From NCBI GenBank assembly GCA_021307315.1, contig JAJSPD010000090.1:103724-167723 (forward strand): a DNA stretch of 64,000 nucleotides, given 5' to 3'. Shown here piece after piece: positions 45,275 through 57,933 of the stretch. The notes below the pieces were generated by a model, which did no database searches, had not been told where the DNA came from, and saw nothing but the letters and a program-made list of their open reading frames with translations. Made by a program: the position numbers and the translations under genes. This stretch comes from Bisporella sp. PMI_857. Taxonomy: Eukaryota > Ascomycota > Leotiomycetes > Helotiales > Helotiaceae. How positions within the stretch are numbered: position 1 is the first letter of the stretch; every line of letters begins with the position of its first letter.

Positions 45275-45320
45275 ACAGTAAAATTCAAATCGGCTTCATA
45301 TCAGAACACTCTGTGATTTA
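45275..45320 (+). repeat. Short dispersed repeat, family K
   Basis: ACAGTAAAATTCAAATCGG then CTTCATATCAGAACACT; closest to the copies at 2459 and 4975. Confidence 0.5.
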
Positions 45321-45428
45321 CATTTTCGGCTATACTTGCCCTATTCTAGCCAGCTACATGTCATCCTTGTCTTCGCTTATAAAACTTCTATGCTCCGAGG
45401 AACGTGAGACGGTAATAAGTTGAAAAGA

Positions 45429-45571
45429 TGTCAAGAATATGATATTAATAGAGGTATCACATCGACAGAATACGGGTTGTAGGTGCTTGTATTGTATGAT
45501 ATGTATCTACGTGGTAGACCTGTAAGAGATTTTCTAGTTCCTTGGCCTATTACGTAAGCCAATTCCTGACA
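45429..45571 (+). repeat. Solo LTR, family F
   Basis: 143 bp, TGTCAAGAATATG to CCAATTCCTGACA, with exact target duplication AAAGA (45424-45428 and 45572-45576). Confidence 0.92.
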
Positions 45572-45930
45572 AAAGAGAAGATCCTGCAAAAAGGCTAGCC
45601 GGTATCGTCGCCATCTCGTCAACCGTCACCTCCGACTGATCGAGAGCAGAAGATCTAAGTTAACCGTACAGTACTGTAAAATCAAATGCGAAATTAAAGA
45701 TGCAAACGCTTATTCTAATCACAGAACACCTGCTATACCCGCCAAATCCCCGGTAAGAGCCTCGGCTTGAAACACGGGCTGGCGCTTATTTAGAGGTTAC
45801 GTAGTTTAGGGTATGGCACTTTGCCGAACGATAAGTGGAAACGTTTAGCTATCTTGACCTCCTACTTTCTCTTAGACGAACTTGCCGGTCTTCTCCCCCG
45901 TCCGCTAGCCGGGCGGACAACTCAGTCAAA
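45572..45930. other. Upstream region of HET gene
   Basis: Probable promoter. TACAGTACTGTA near 45666. No other feature. Confidence 0.4.
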
Positions 45931-48069
45931 ATGCAGAACGAAATCACGCTTTCAATTGAAGGCGGGCTTTATTCACGCCTTGACGAAGCTGCGGACGAGA
46001 TAAGGCTGGTTACCATCGAGCTTTGCCTACCTGGGCATCCCTTACAGTGCAAACTAGAGAAGGTTTCGTTGAAAGACGTTAAACCCGACTATGCTTCGTT
46101 TGTGCTCTCCAGTGGCTTGACTGCCCAAACACCGCGCCAAGCCAAAGAAAGATGGGCTATATCACCCCGTGGTGCTCGACCTGATCCTCCGCCCGAAGGA
46201 GCGGATCAATATTCCGGAAGTGTCCCGGCCCCAAATCGCTACCGCTTCAAGTGGGGCGACTTTGCTGCTCTGTCGTACGTCTGGGGGGATGAATCAGTGC
46301 GCAGAGATATCATTTTGAACGGCGAGGTAGTGTCGGTCACTGCAAACCTCGAGTGTGCTTTGCGAGCGCTAGCAGGCGACAATACTTTCGGGAGTCGCTA
46401 CAAGCTCTGGACCGATGCTATATGCATTAATCAAGTCGACGACCATGAAAAGGGCCATCAAGTCCGGAAAATGAGAGAGATCTACAGCGGTGCCTGGGCC
46501 GTGATCGCATGGATCGCATCGAGTCGCCCCAGTGCCGACATCAACTACGCTTTTCAGTTCCTCCGGATCCTCGCTTCTCTAGAGGAAGACCAACGAGATC
46601 TTGGTAAATTGCAGACCGAAAGCGGAGAACCATCCAGGGGAACGTATTTCTACGCCCTGAACGATCTGATGAGACAGGAATACTGGTTTCGACTTTGGGT
46701 TATTCAAGAGCTCGTCATGGGGGCTTCTTCAACAGTCCTCCGCCATGGGAATCAAGTCATAGACTGGAGTACGTTTTGCAAGGGAATCGGTGTTCTGTAT
46801 CATGGATCTAACTGGACCCTTAAAGACCGAGAGCGAAAGCGAGAGCTTACTTCCAGGGGTATCCGCGACGGCCGAGCGTGGCAGACCTCTAGTATTCACC
46901 TTGTCCACATAGACCTTCGCCAGTTGAGTCGTTTCGATGAGGAAGGGACAAACCGAATTGGCTTACGTCGTCTTCTTGACATTGCAAATTCCGCTAACTG
47001 TCGCGATGTGCGCGACAAAGTCTTTGCATTAGTAGGGATGATGAACTCTTCTATCTCAGCAGACATAATGGAAGCTTACGGATTCGAACCACCAAGGCTC
47101 TTTGCTGCCGTTGCCCGGGCGTTTATTGCTCACACAAAAACCCTGGAGCCACTACGCCATGGAAACCCTTGGGGTCGAGCAGGGGCACCTTCGTGGGCGG
47201 CTGATTGGACTTGGAAAGGGCGCATACGATTCTCTCGTCCGGAATACAACCTTGCTGCACCGCCCTGGGACCCCTTAGAGCCAGAACCAGACCCCGACAC
47301 TATTTACTGCGCCCATGGCGGAATGCCAGCGTCCTACACGTTCCTAAATGACTGGAGACTACTTCGGTGTAAAGGATTCATATTTGACGAGGTGGTCGGT
47401 CTAGGTGCCCCTGAGGCGGGCTACTTCAAGTGGGACAAGCAACGAATTATCCAATGCCCTTCTTGGAGAAGTGCATATGGAGATTCTGAGGCAACAAGTT
47501 CGGCTCTCTGGCATACTCTGCTACTATCCATCGTAACCAAGGGTGAACGTGCCCAACAGCGTCACGCCGCACTCTTAAGTCTTCCTTCCTCGTTTTGGGC
47601 AGCCTTGCCACAATTTCAATCAAAAGGATGGGATTGGCTGGCAGGGCAAAGTGGATACTACTTCAAGTGGGAGAAATGGCGATATGCACATGACCACTTT
47701 ATGCTCGGGCAACAGCGACTGGGGAGCTTCTTCACAAATATCATCCCGCAGGATGCCGAGGAGCTCACATACACAGAAGTCTACTGTAGTTCCCAGAGGG
47801 CCGTGCAGCAACGAAGATTCATGCTGACGAAGAATGGCTATTTCGGATGGGGCCCTGACAACTTGTACGAAACCGATCAGTCAAAAGAACTTAAGGTCGG
47901 CGATAAGATCGCCATTTTGCTTGGGTGCAGCACGCCTCTTGTTATTCGACCAGCGGGTGACAAGTTCGAGGTCGTGGGTGAAGCGTACGTACAGGGATTC
48001 ATGGACGGAGAAGCACTCGTTCTTATGGAGTCAGGGGCTTGTGACATACAGGATTTCATATTTTGTTAA
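45931..48069 (+). CDS. HET domain protein (HET-6/TOL type)
   Basis: Intact, single exon. I chose the ATG at 45931 (MQNEITLSIEGGLYSRLDEA, 712 residues); an in-frame ATG at 45835 would add 32 residues of low-complexity sequence. The HET domain holds FAALSYVWGDESVRRDI, LWTDAICINQVDDHEKGHQV, KMREIYSGAWAVIAW and EYWFRLWVIQELVMG. The C-terminal part has the usual closing block of the class: KVGDKIAILLGCSTPLVIRP, then DKFEVVGEAYVQGFMDGEAL. This class includes HET-6-like incompatibility proteins that act in the cytoplasm to trigger cell death when alleles differ. No NLR module. The gene ends 20 bp before a possible degenerate LTR (TGTCACGTGC at 48090). Family assignment is sure. Confidence 0.93.
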   Translation: MQNEITLSIEGGLYSRLDEAADEIRLVTIELCLPGHPLQCKLEKVSLKDVKPDYASFVLSSGLTAQTPRQAKERWAISPRGARPDPPPEGADQYSGSVPAPNRYRFKWGDFAALSYVWGDESVRRDIILNGEVVSVTANLECALRALAGDNTFGSRYKLWTDAICINQVDDHEKGHQVRKMREIYSGAWAVIAWIASSRPSADINYAFQFLRILASLEEDQRDLGKLQTESGEPSRGTYFYALNDLMRQEYWFRLWVIQELVMGASSTVLRHGNQVIDWSTFCKGIGVLYHGSNWTLKDRERKRELTSRGIRDGRAWQTSSIHLVHIDLRQLSRFDEEGTNRIGLRRLLDIANSANCRDVRDKVFALVGMMNSSISADIMEAYGFEPPRLFAAVARAFIAHTKTLEPLRHGNPWGRAGAPSWAADWTWKGRIRFSRPEYNLAAPPWDPLEPEPDPDTIYCAHGGMPASYTFLNDWRLLRCKGFIFDEVVGLGAPEAGYFKWDKQRIIQCPSWRSAYGDSEATSSALWHTLLLSIVTKGERAQQRHAALLSLPSSFWAALPQFQSKGWDWLAGQSGYYFKWEKWRYAHDHFMLGQQRLGSFFTNIIPQDAEELTYTEVYCSSQRAVQQRRFMLTKNGYFGWGPDNLYETDQSKELKVGDKIAILLGCSTPLVIRPAGDKFEVVGEAYVQGFMDGEALVLMESGACDIQDFIFC

Positions 48070-48670
48070 CAACATGTCAGGTGCCAGGATGTCACGTGCT
48101 AACGGGCTCGGCGAAGCCCTGATGCTGGGCATGTATGGGCGCGTGGGGAGTCTCCAGGGGTATGGAGGGTATAAGTAGGGGACTCGGGGCGTAGTAGAAA
48201 GGGTAGAGATTAGTCTTGTATCAAATTGCAGTTGACTTGTGCCACACTACTCGAGCACCTTACACAACACTTCAGAGCTATGTTCTATTTTGTCAGACCC
48301 AATTTCTCAGGCAGAAGTTTAATTATATCACGTAGTAAGGCTAAAGCCGGGAAATCTGCTGTCTGATCGACCCGGATCAAGTATTTTCCATCCCCACAAA
48401 AGAAACCAGCTTGCGATTCTGCATAAAGTCTCGTGGCCAGGTTTTATCGATCACCAAGGTCCCATTTTATCTTTTTATTCATATCAAGCTTCTCTAAGTG
48501 CATAGAATGTGTAACCTCGGTCAGCTGTGATGCTTCTGGCTGTGGCGGAATTGGGTATAGCGCGCTTGTATATAAAATACCGTAATATCGCTAGCGTGGC
48601 CATTAATACAGGACTATGTAAGTACGCTAAACTCTCGCTAGAAAGCTTGGCTTTTTTGCACACATATTCC
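48070..48670. other. Intergenic region with possible degenerate LTR
   Basis: 48090-48269 begins TGTCACGTGC, contains GGGTATAAGTAGG and ends near TTACACAACA, the layout of the other LTRs, but no target duplication or second copy is seen. Confidence 0.4.
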
Positions 48671-48854
48671 TGTCGGAATACCTACCACGTAGCAAAAGGC
48701 GTAGTAGCTGTGACTACGCTCTTGCTGGTGTGGTTTTGATATATTCGTTGATTCTTCTAAGCTACGGCCTATTGCCAGGTAGTTATATAGATGGTAGAGG
48801 GCCCACAATCCTTGCGATATGGAACGCGTGAAGCTATGTACATGCATTCCAACA
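48671..48854 (+). repeat. Solo LTR, family A
   Basis: 184 bp, TGTCGGAATACC to CATTCCAACA, with exact target duplication ATTCC (48666-48670 and 48855-48859). Confidence 0.94.
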
Positions 48855-49068
48855 ATTCCTTTTTCCGGATAAATTCGGCATATGCAGTTCTTATGCTCCG
48901 TACCTCGAAAGCTTGAAAACAGTATTCTTTCTTCATAGAAATTTAATACTATAGCCCCGAAATTAAAGAACACGCCGATACTCGTGATAAGGCAGGGGGG
49001 ATAGTCAAAGTAGCTTTAGACGCCGCCGATGGGAAGCCTGACAGCATATTTACTTACGAGAATGAAAC

Positions 49069-49277
49069 TGTTGGTATCTTAGGTCCTGAGTCAATGGGGG
49101 AGTAAATAAAGGGGTGTGAATGGGGTGTGAACAAAGGATGTGGTCACATGACCCAGCTGTAACATATAAGAGAACGCAACGTAGTAGTAGCAACGATCAG
49201 ACACATTTTACCACATTCTACTTACCAGCAACCACGTATCAAGTACGCGGCGTTGCTACAAGTGGAGTGGTACCTCA
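49069..49277 (+). repeat. Solo LTR, family G
   Basis: 209 bp, TGTTGGTATCTTAGG to GTGGTACCTCA, with target duplication GAAAC/AAAAC (one transition). The inverted second copy is at 28139-28576. Confidence 0.82.
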
Positions 49278-49347
49278 AAAACTTAAGACCTTTACACTAT
49301 AGATTCATCTCGGCAGGGTGGGTGTCTCGCCACGAAGGGAGGGATGT

Positions 49348-50000
49348 TAGCTTGTGGAGACATTTTATAATATCTCACGCAAATATTGACAAGAGGCAGA
49401 ATTAAAAATATTATCTACCTAGGCATATTAATTCTATTGCTCGGTTTTAAAGCTGCTGGCCTTGATATCAGCCTTCCAAAAAGAACATTACTTTCGACTT
49501 CGGACCCGATAAAATCGGGTGATCAACTACTGAACAGCCTCTGAAAACATTTTTTAATGTAGAAGCCTGACAAAAAGGGCTTTGTTTAAGTTATCAACCT
49601 AAAAAGCCTGAAGTGTCACGGTCCTCAATATCGCACCAGACGCCCATTGGTTCGCTTACCAGCTCACCTATGGTGGTTACGTGGTCATGGTCTTTATGTT
49701 AGGGATGCCACAGCAACAGCTACACCTTTCCTCCTTAGTTTAGTATTCTCGTATTGAAGCACCTATATTACGCCCAATCAGGCTCATAGGATCGTGATCG
49801 TGACATGAAGAAGCATTGGACAATAGCCTTTTTTGTACTCGGAAGCACGCTTACGCGCATCGGCATTTGAAAACGACACTCGAAAACGGCACTCGAAAAC
49901 CTACGTGCATTTTTTTCATCTGCCCACTAAACCTTAAACTGCCGACCCTGGATAACGCACTGCAGGTACGGCCTATGCTCTAATTGAGGCGACTGTTACT
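49348..50000 (+). repeat. Dispersed repeat, family J, interrupted by a family H LTR
   Basis: 456 bp net, matching 40477-40922 in opposite orientation. A family H LTR is inserted at 49614-49805. Confidence 0.75.
49614..49805 (+). repeat. Solo LTR, family H
   Basis: 192 bp, TGTCACGGTCCTC to GATCGTGATCGTGACA, with exact target duplication TGAAG (49609-49613 and 49806-49810). It is the best-preserved family H copy. Confidence 0.93.
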
Positions 50001-50694
50001 CCAACCCACCCCCCCGAGACGACCCCTATCCAGTCTTCCACTTATGAGCCAGTTTGAGTGAGAATAGACTCCGCTGCGAGCTACAATTCTTTTTGGCGTG
50101 TTTTTGCAGTATAGCATCCATTATTGCGTGGCCCAGAGTATACGCACGGTATGTCTATTTCATCTCGTTCACATCTTTCTCAAACACCTTTTTCTCCATG
50201 GGCGCCCGTTGCTCTGGGAGGCATTGACCCGATGAAAATACCGCCGTTTACTGGGGATAGTTGCTGGGAATTGTGCTCTATCTTTTCTGCAGAATTAGGA
50301 ACTGCCCATGTGAATATGCCCAAATTGAAGGGAGCACCTGAAGCACAATTGATCACGCAGGGATGGGATTAGTTGTGGTTTCGGTATGGAGCGCACAGCC
50401 TCGGGAATCCACGCCTCCCGAGCAATTTCTCGTCAATTTCTGACTTAAAACGCAACCATTTAATGAGTCTATTCGCCAAAAAAAAAAAAAAAAAAGGCGC
50501 GCTTACTGTAAAACCGCTTGTATCCGAAAGGGCCGAGTTTCGGGTATGCTTGCTAAGAATCATTCCGGTCCGGTATTTAATGTGACTTGACTCTACAGCA
50601 TGATACAAAGTTGCAAGGCTAATATCTCGAATGGTTTCCACTGCAATTTATATATTGACTAGCAATATCTGGGCTGACTTGTTCTCCATCGGCC
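50001..50694. other. Intergenic region upstream of carboxylesterase
   Basis: No gene. A run of about 18 A at 50480-50496. Possible promoter. Confidence 0.4.
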
Positions 50695-52461
50695 ATGGCA
50701 TCCAACCCCGCTATTACCCCACTATCGCCAGTCGTGGATCTGGGCTATGCTCAATATCAAGGAACAGCTTTGAGTTTTGGGGTCAATCAGTATCTGGGTA
50801 TGCGATATGCTGCTGCGCCACTTGGAGATCTGAGATTCAGAGCTCCTGCTCCACCCCCGGTAACGCCTGGGCTGCAAGACGCAACCATTGTAAGAAGCCC
50901 TTAATTTTTTTTTGGTTAGGCACACATTAAACGCTTCTAGTTCGGACCAATTTGCTTAGCCGCTGGTGCAAACTACCGCTCACCAAACGAATCTGACGAT
51001 TGTCTCTTCATCAACGTGTGGTCGCCTGCGACAGCAACACCTGAATCGAAGCTGCCGGTCTGGGTTTACATTCAAGGCGGAGGCTACCAAGCTAACTCTA
51101 ATGCTAATTACAATGGATCTGGAGTCGTTGCTACGTCAGGCCAGAGTATTGTCTTTGTGAACTTCAACTACCGTGTTGGATACTGGGGTTTTTTGGCAAG
51201 TAAGGAAGTTCGACAGAATGGAGATCTTAATGTGGGACTTCTTGACCAGAGATTTGCCCTAGAATGGGTCCAAAAACACATATCGGAGGTGGGTGTGCAC
51301 CGCTATCCATGTGCTCGGTTCGCTGACGGTAGCAGTTTGGTGGTAACCCTGATCATGTCGTCGTGCATGGTGTTTCCGCTGGTGCAGGCTCAGTTGCACT
51401 GCATCTCGCAGCATAGTAAGCCCAGTATCCCCAGGTTTTCAGTCCGAACTCACAATACTTAGTGGGGGTCGTGATGACAACTTGTTTGTTGGTGCAATTC
51501 TCGAATCGCCTTTCCTTCCAACTCACCCGTCCGTGTCTGAGCTCGAATTCCAGTTCCAGGACTTCGTCAAAGCGACTGGTTGCGCTGATTCTCCAGACAC
51601 AATATCTGCCCTCCGCTCAAAACCGACATCGATACTCCAAGCTGCAAATATACCAACTCCATATCCAGGTAGAGTCACATCACCTCTGTTCGCGTGGGCT
51701 CCTACCATTGATGGATATTTAATTCAAAACTATCCCTACCGCATGTTTGAACTGGGAAAGTTCATCAAAGTTCCAGTCTTAATTGGAAGTGTGTATTTAT
51801 TCAAGCTCCTCTGTTATGCTCTTTACTGATAATCCAAGATGACACGAATGAAGGCACTTACTTCGCACCAAACGAATCCTCGCCAGCTGATATTACCGAG
51901 TTTTTCCTGGACAATTTCCCCCATCTTTCGCCAGACGATACGGAGGCTATCCAAGAGCATTATCCTCTCATATCGCCACTCCCTCAGCACGAGCTATACT
52001 TCCCCTCAGCAGCGGCAGCATATGGCGACGCAACGTTTACCTCTCCTGGCATTAACATCTCATCGTCCATCGCGAACCATCTCTCACCTGACAAAGTATG
52101 GAACTATCGTTACAACGTCCAAGATCAGCGCCTCATTGATCTCGGTCTCGGTGTTCCGCATACTTTTGAAACGCCGGCTATTTTTGGCGTGGAGAATACT
52201 GGCGAGGATGCTGACTCGAGCTACAGGACCTACAATAAAGACATTGTGCCTGTTGTGATGAACTATTGGATCAGCTTCGTGCGGAGTTTGGATCCAAATA
52301 TTCACAAGCATAAGGAGGCGCCTACTTGGGAGAGTTGGGGCAGTGCAGGCGGCAAGAGGTTGGTGTTGGAGACTAACAAGTCGAGAATGGAAGATTTACC
52401 GACAAAGGAGGTTGAGAGAGCTGAATTTTGGAGAGATTTGGGTGATGTGATGCGACACTGA
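50695..52461 (+). CDS. Type-B carboxylesterase/lipase (alpha/beta hydrolase)
   Basis: Predicted as join(50695..50889, 50941..51288, 51333..51415, 51463..51788, 51839..52461), 524 residues, intact, the usual length. Four introns of 44-51 bp have GT..AG borders and restore frame each time. Features in order: FGVNQYLGMRYAAAPLGDLR (oxyanion-side entry motif), DDCLFINVWSPA (second signature), PVWVYIQGGGYQANSN, GDLNVGLLDQRFALEWVQ, then after splicing HGVSAGAGSVALHL (nucleophile Ser in GxSxG), GNDTNEGTYF, a Glu/Asp region, and LGVPHTFETPAIFG (catalytic His). The acid of the triad is not pinned down. No signal peptide is evident from this start (MASNPAITPLSPVVDLG), so the site of action is uncertain; an upstream exon with a signal peptide is possible. 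The substrate cannot be inferred. Confidence 0.9.
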
Positions 52462-53639
52462 GTTACTAGTTCACTCAAGTCACGTTAAGTGCACCAAGAT
52501 TGATGTGTTCATAAATAGACCATAAAGCCATTGTCTTTACATTCTCGGTAAATTGTCCATTGAGCAAATAACACCAGAATTCATTACTCACATTCAAAAC
52601 CGTCAACACCGTCCTCAAGGTTGATTTCAGCCGTTGTATCTCAAGTGCAGGCATGTGTAGAACTTACTTTCCCACTTCACATATTCCAAGGTGAGGGAAA
52701 AGCTTCTATAGCGTTTACAATGTAATTTACTAAACCAAAGTATTGTTTCGCCTTGATAAACGGCCTTTCGTCTCACCAGTAGCAAGTTCTTTATAGTAAT
52801 ATTACCGTAGCCAATTGGCTTCTTATCTTCCGAACCGCCTGGCAACGCGCGTGAGCTGCGCCTTGCTGATACTGAATATCGATCACGCATGTGGCCGATG
52901 CCCAGCGAGTCTTTCCTTGAATCGATTTCGCGCTCGCTCTATGCCCGCGCTAATCTTAATTTGGGAAATGTACCATCAGCCAAGCTAGCACCAGCGGGGA
53001 TAGTTAGCCAGCCGAAAATATGTACCCAAGAGAACAGAGACCTGGGTAGTTTGGTGGGTGACCATGGGTGGAACATGACATGATCTGTATCCGTACGCAT
53101 AGCAGAAAAGAGAGTACGAAAAGAGCAAGCCAATTTCGCTCCTGACTGTACAAGATGTAAGAGCTCAAAGAAGTTTTGCCGCCCCGCGGGTGCATATACC
53201 GTAGCAACCTTTTACGGAGGTGCCCCCGGCACTGCAGATTACATTGGATGACAAAGGAGGTATTATGGCTAGCCAAAAAGGGTAAGGTGGCGTGTGCCTC
53301 ACAATGTTTTTTAAGCGAATAGGGGCGAAGCCGATTTTGCATGCGACTGTACTCGAACGAACTTATTAGACCGTGCTGTATTTTCTTTTTGATCACCGAG
53401 TTCGATTAAAATGTTGGAATAAAGACGATGCCCTGAATGCAATTACCTCAGTCTTGAATTATATGTAGCCATTAACATCTACTATATCACGATGAAGACG
53501 CACGCGACACGTTTCAAAGACAGGTTGAGAGCAGGATAGGTGCTTGATATCCGGATTACGAGACGCAAGTTCACTACAATGAGACCTCTATCAGGGCAGA
53601 ACAGCTACCGGGGCGATGTAGCTTTCAATTGAGACGTGC
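52462..53639. other. Intergenic region
   Basis: No supported gene. Family K repeat at 53327-53353 (GAAGCCGATTTTGC orientation). Confidence 0.45.
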
Positions 53640-55716
53640 CTAGGCCCTAGGTAACTTTTTGCCTTTTTCTAGAGTGTCAATCTCGTTTTTCAAGTTCTTC
53701 CGAAGCTGCTTAGTTGAGACATCTTCCCCGGCAATGAGATCTAATTGAGTCGCGGATAGCTGGCTCACGAACGCTGTTCCGAACACTCGCAGCGGCGATT
53801 CCGGCCCTGTCAGGAGAAAGAAGTCGCTGGCCTGCATACATACCGTGTCCACAAAACGCTTCCTTGCGACCGTGTAGTACGATTCTAAGACGTCATGGAT
53901 CTCTTGAATCGCGTACTCCGAGTTTCCTATGGCCATTGATTGCTTGATTTGGTCAAGCCTCACAACGTTAGAGCGTTGCCGGGTATCATGGTGTTCCGCA
54001 TGCTTCGCTAGAAGCTTCTCCAGACGATCTGCCTTGAGCTTTTGCAGGTTGTCTTTGAAGTAGTGATTCATCGTCATAGGCGTGCCGAATCGCTCGACTT
54101 GGATGAGGAACCTGACATGATCGACGGCCCAATTGCTGCAAGGCCGAAGCCTCTCGCACTCCTATACTCTTCGCCTATCCAATCCATTATATTGCGATCG
54201 CTTGGCTCGTGAGCCACCCGGTCCGTCAAGATCAAGTCTGAGAGTTCCGGGTAGTCGCCATCAGAATCCTTGGTGTTCTTTTGCGATCCATCAGAAGATG
54301 GTGTACTAGAAACCGTAAGCGATCTGCTCATTACTAGTTCTTCCTTAGGTCCTGAGTCGAAGCTGACAGTGTGCCCCAGTGCGGCGATATCAGCGGCGAA
54401 CCGCTCCATACGCTGAACAGCCAGAGTGGCAATCCTGAGCTCAGGAACGCTGCTGAATACGGTGTGGCGTGAATAGTACGCATCCAGAGCACAGTTTGTC
54501 ACGTTCTGGAAGTAGTGCGATATTTCGAGCAAGAAACGACGTTGCTGGTCTGTCGAGGCAGTTGTGACAGGTCGCAAGCTGCTGCACAATCTGGCTTGGA
54601 CCCTTGGGAACTCTCGGCGGGTAATACCCATGAGGAGCTCTTGTAGGCGGCTCTGAAGAGCCGGCGTTCCAACTCGATCTTGGTCTAACCTAGACCAAGG
54701 CTCCCTCGCGAAAGACTTCCTCTTCTTTCTTGAGGCGTTCAGAAGCATTGCTCGAAAGCTCGCTCTGGCCTCTATTCCGGACAATACAATAACCTAGACG
54801 GAGCGGGTTCCGCTTTCCCTCTACGAGGCTTATCACATTTTCCTCCCCACCTTTATCGACCAAATCTGGCTTTGTGAGCACGCCAAGCGTCCGGAGGCCC
54901 TTGGGGTCTAGTTTTTTAGCTATAGACAAAATTTCCTGGGTCGCAATGTCTGTATTACTTGGAATAACGGCTAGGATAATAGTCCTCTCGTTTTTGATAT
55001 GGCGATTCATAATCCTTCTCACTAAAGCCATATCGTCTACCGCCGTCACGCCCTCCGTCGGAGTTCGAAAGATGCCTGGGATGTCGATAATACTTAAGTT
55101 CTGCTTGTCTGGACCACAGAGCTCTATACTAAGAAGGTCGTCGCTAAAGGTGGATTGAGCCGTCTCGAGGGCTTGCCAGGGACCTGGGATACCTATCACC
55201 TGACAGACCTTTCCCAATAGATTAGCCATCCGTGATCTTTATTTCCGCAGACGACGAACCTCGTGAAGGATATCAAGAAACTTACTACTGGTCAGAACAG
55301 TCTGTCCATCCTTTACATAACCTCGAAGTTTGTCCGTTCCCTGGAGGCTCCGACAGGGTCCTGGGATGATGGAGACTTTGATGTTGCGTGTGGAACTGCG
55401 CCGGAAGATGATCTGCGTGGCGAATCTGGTACACAGCCCACTCGCTCGTGGGAATGGGAGCCCAGAGAAGCTCTCAAGGACGGAACTCTTGCCACTATGA
55501 CGATCAGCAGAGAAGATTTGAGGTTCGAGGATGACCCTACCTCGATTGGTCTCCTACCACTGCCAGCTGTTTGTTCCTAGGCCTTAGCAAGGCACGCTGG
55601 GCTGGATGTATCTCTCACCTGGGGCAGGCAACAAAGTTCGATATCCCAAGCCCGCACAATCCATCGATTATATCTAGTTGCACTGGGCTTGCCAAATTTA
55701 TCGCCGTGTCAGCCAT
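53640..55716 (-). pseudogene. Dynamin-like GTPase, broken
   Basis: Large GTPase of the fungal dynamin/Mx-like type that self-assembles on membranes. From the ATG at 55714-55716 (MADTAINLASPVQLDIIDGL), introns at 55577-55618 and 55495-55540 join RNKQLAVVGDQSS to GKSSVLESFSGLPFPRASG (G1 P-loop). Then a TAA at 55239-55241 interrupts RLRK / RSRMANLLGKV. G3 is IIDIPGIFR, G4 GVLTKPDLVDKG. Near 54708-54716 the frame changes between KKEEEVFRE and REPWSRLDQDRVGTPALQSR. Around 54075 the end of the second frame (SDSARL) overlaps the start of a third with HYFKDNLQKLKADRLEKLL, the GTPase-effector region, ending KKLPRA. So there is one nonsense codon and at least one or two frame changes. The dynamin family identity is secure. 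Confidence 0.85.
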
Positions 55717-57933
55717 GGCTGCACCACGGATTTTGCCCAGAGGAATTGAAAAGAGCAGAAGACTTTGTGGATTTCAGGGGTTCTAATCTCTTGCCAATCG
55801 CAAGAGTTTTCTCCTATGATATTTTTACTATTCTTCAAAGCTCTTGGAAACCTAGAAGTAAGAGCTTACACCGACAAACCGCCATCACCCAACTGTCTCG
55901 CTTGTGAACTGTCTCGCTTGTGAACTGTCTCGCTTGTGGTGCTGTGTCGCATCCAGTGTAGTAAGAAAAAATCAAAAAAATCAATTATAATTAATTATAA
56001 TTATTGATTTTGATTTTGATTTTGATTTAGTGATTTTCGATTTGATTTTGATTATACTTAATTGTAATCATTGATTTTGATTTTGATTTTGATTATTTAT
56101 ATATAGTGTCACGTTTTATCCTTGAATAACGCGTGACTTACTGTGGCCGAGCTCTCAGAGCTTTTCACGTATATAAATCCCGCTTTTTTCGAGTTTCACT
56201 TTTTTTTTTTAGCTTTAATTTTTTCGTATTATACTACTGTTGCTTATTGTATTTGTAAATGCACAGCGTATGCTGTAACAGATTCATAATAAAATTAAAT
56301 TTTAATAGTGAAATCACGTGTCGGGTCCACTTTTAAATCAATTATAATCAATTATAATCCTTGATTTTGATTTTGATTTTGATTATAGTTTTTTATTTTG
56401 ATTATGATTATGATTACGTGTCTAGTAAATTGATTATAATTGATTTTCCTACACTGGTCGCATCCACCAGTTATTGTTAACCATACGGATCTTGCATGAC
56501 GCTTCAGGACTTGAGGCGAAAAATAAAAGGGATCAGCAAATAGGATGCATGAATGCCATCTCATACACGATGCTACGCACCCACAACAAATCGAGGCTAG
56601 CCAGACAGATCTCGCAAGATGCAATGTAGCTTGAAAAGAAAATAAAAAGGGATGGCAATGGGCTGTCCAGACCTGCTTGCTTGCAGAGCATTGGACGGGG
56701 CTCTGCGACCTTTGTAGGTTTGTCCCACGCGATTGAATAAAGCGTCACGTCAACAGATGACTCTCAAGGAGCAGCTTGCGAACAGAGGGATAATATGAGG
56801 CCGAGTGGGGAATAGAGGTGGAGGTGTTGCAGGTTCAGAATGTCAGTTTCGTGGCATCAAGCAATGGCACATCAGCTACGTTCTACATCTTTTTCTTATT
56901 GGCATTCTGATTAAGGATGTTTGGAGATCTTATTTGTTGTTTCGGCCCTCATGGAAGCCCGTAGAAAACCGTAGAAAACCCGAGGGGCTGCGTGTCCTCT
57001 CGCTGCGGGATTCGTCAATTCGGAAGGCAAGCCACCATGGAAAACACCACCGTTGACTGGCTAGATAACCATTAAATTATGGAAGGAAAGATCGGAAATC
57101 GCCAATTGTGGCGGCGGCGATCTCTCTTTGGTGTACAACTGGGGCGGGGGTGTGCACAGCCACAAGTGTCAGGAATGGACCCCACTAACATAATAGTATT
57201 TTGGTATTGAAGCACCTACAAACCACTATTCTAGGCTCATAGGACCGTGTTCGTGACATATAGAATAAATTCTTTGATATAAAGCGTTAGTACTGTACTT
57301 AGAAACGATTTATTAAACTTTTATTAAATTAATTTCTATTGTTGTTGTTATGTTTATGTGTTATACAATGCCAAGAAAAAAGTGCCTTTTCGCTTGTGCT
57401 GCCAACTCGCTTGTGGACTCGTTACACCAAAATCATTACCATTTGTTCTCAGGCTCTCTACAAGAAATGGGGATCCTCATTGGCCCATAAAGGTTTTGTG
57501 GAGCTAGTCAAATTTATTTAAACGTAATCTCGTAAAAGAGGATCTAGGCTTCTGAGATAAAGAGAGAATGCTGACTCATGGCAAGACAGCGGATAGTCGA
57601 ACCGGAAATCTTTGCTCAACATGGAGCTTTCGTTCAAGCAACGCGGGCGACCGTAGGATGCGGCCAGTAACGACCGTTTTGCGCTCGATCCCATCTAATG
57701 AATTCATACACCACGCACCGATGCAAGTTGTCGCTTGTCGTCGAAAGTTTATGTCGAGTGTCAACGTGCTTTTGCCAGTTGGCTGCCAGTCAGCAGCCAG
57801 CCTTGTCTTCACGAAGTTCCAGCACCTCGAACCATAGCCGAGCAACATCATCTGCAACCCGTCGACTTTCTGTCGTCAAAATTTATTAAATTCATTGGCC
57901 CGCGGCCTCTTTTTTCCAAATTCCCTCGCAAAC
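55717..57933. other. Gene-free, repeat-rich region
   Basis: Contains the 16-bp triplicate, the AT-rich hexamer tracts, a family E LTR and a family H LTR fragment, listed separately. The rest shows no gene. 57147-57185 repeats a 35-bp sequence near 13783. Confidence 0.5.
55890..55937 (+). repeat. 16-bp tandem triplicate
   Basis: Three exact consecutive copies of AACTGTCTCGCTTGTG. Confidence 0.9.
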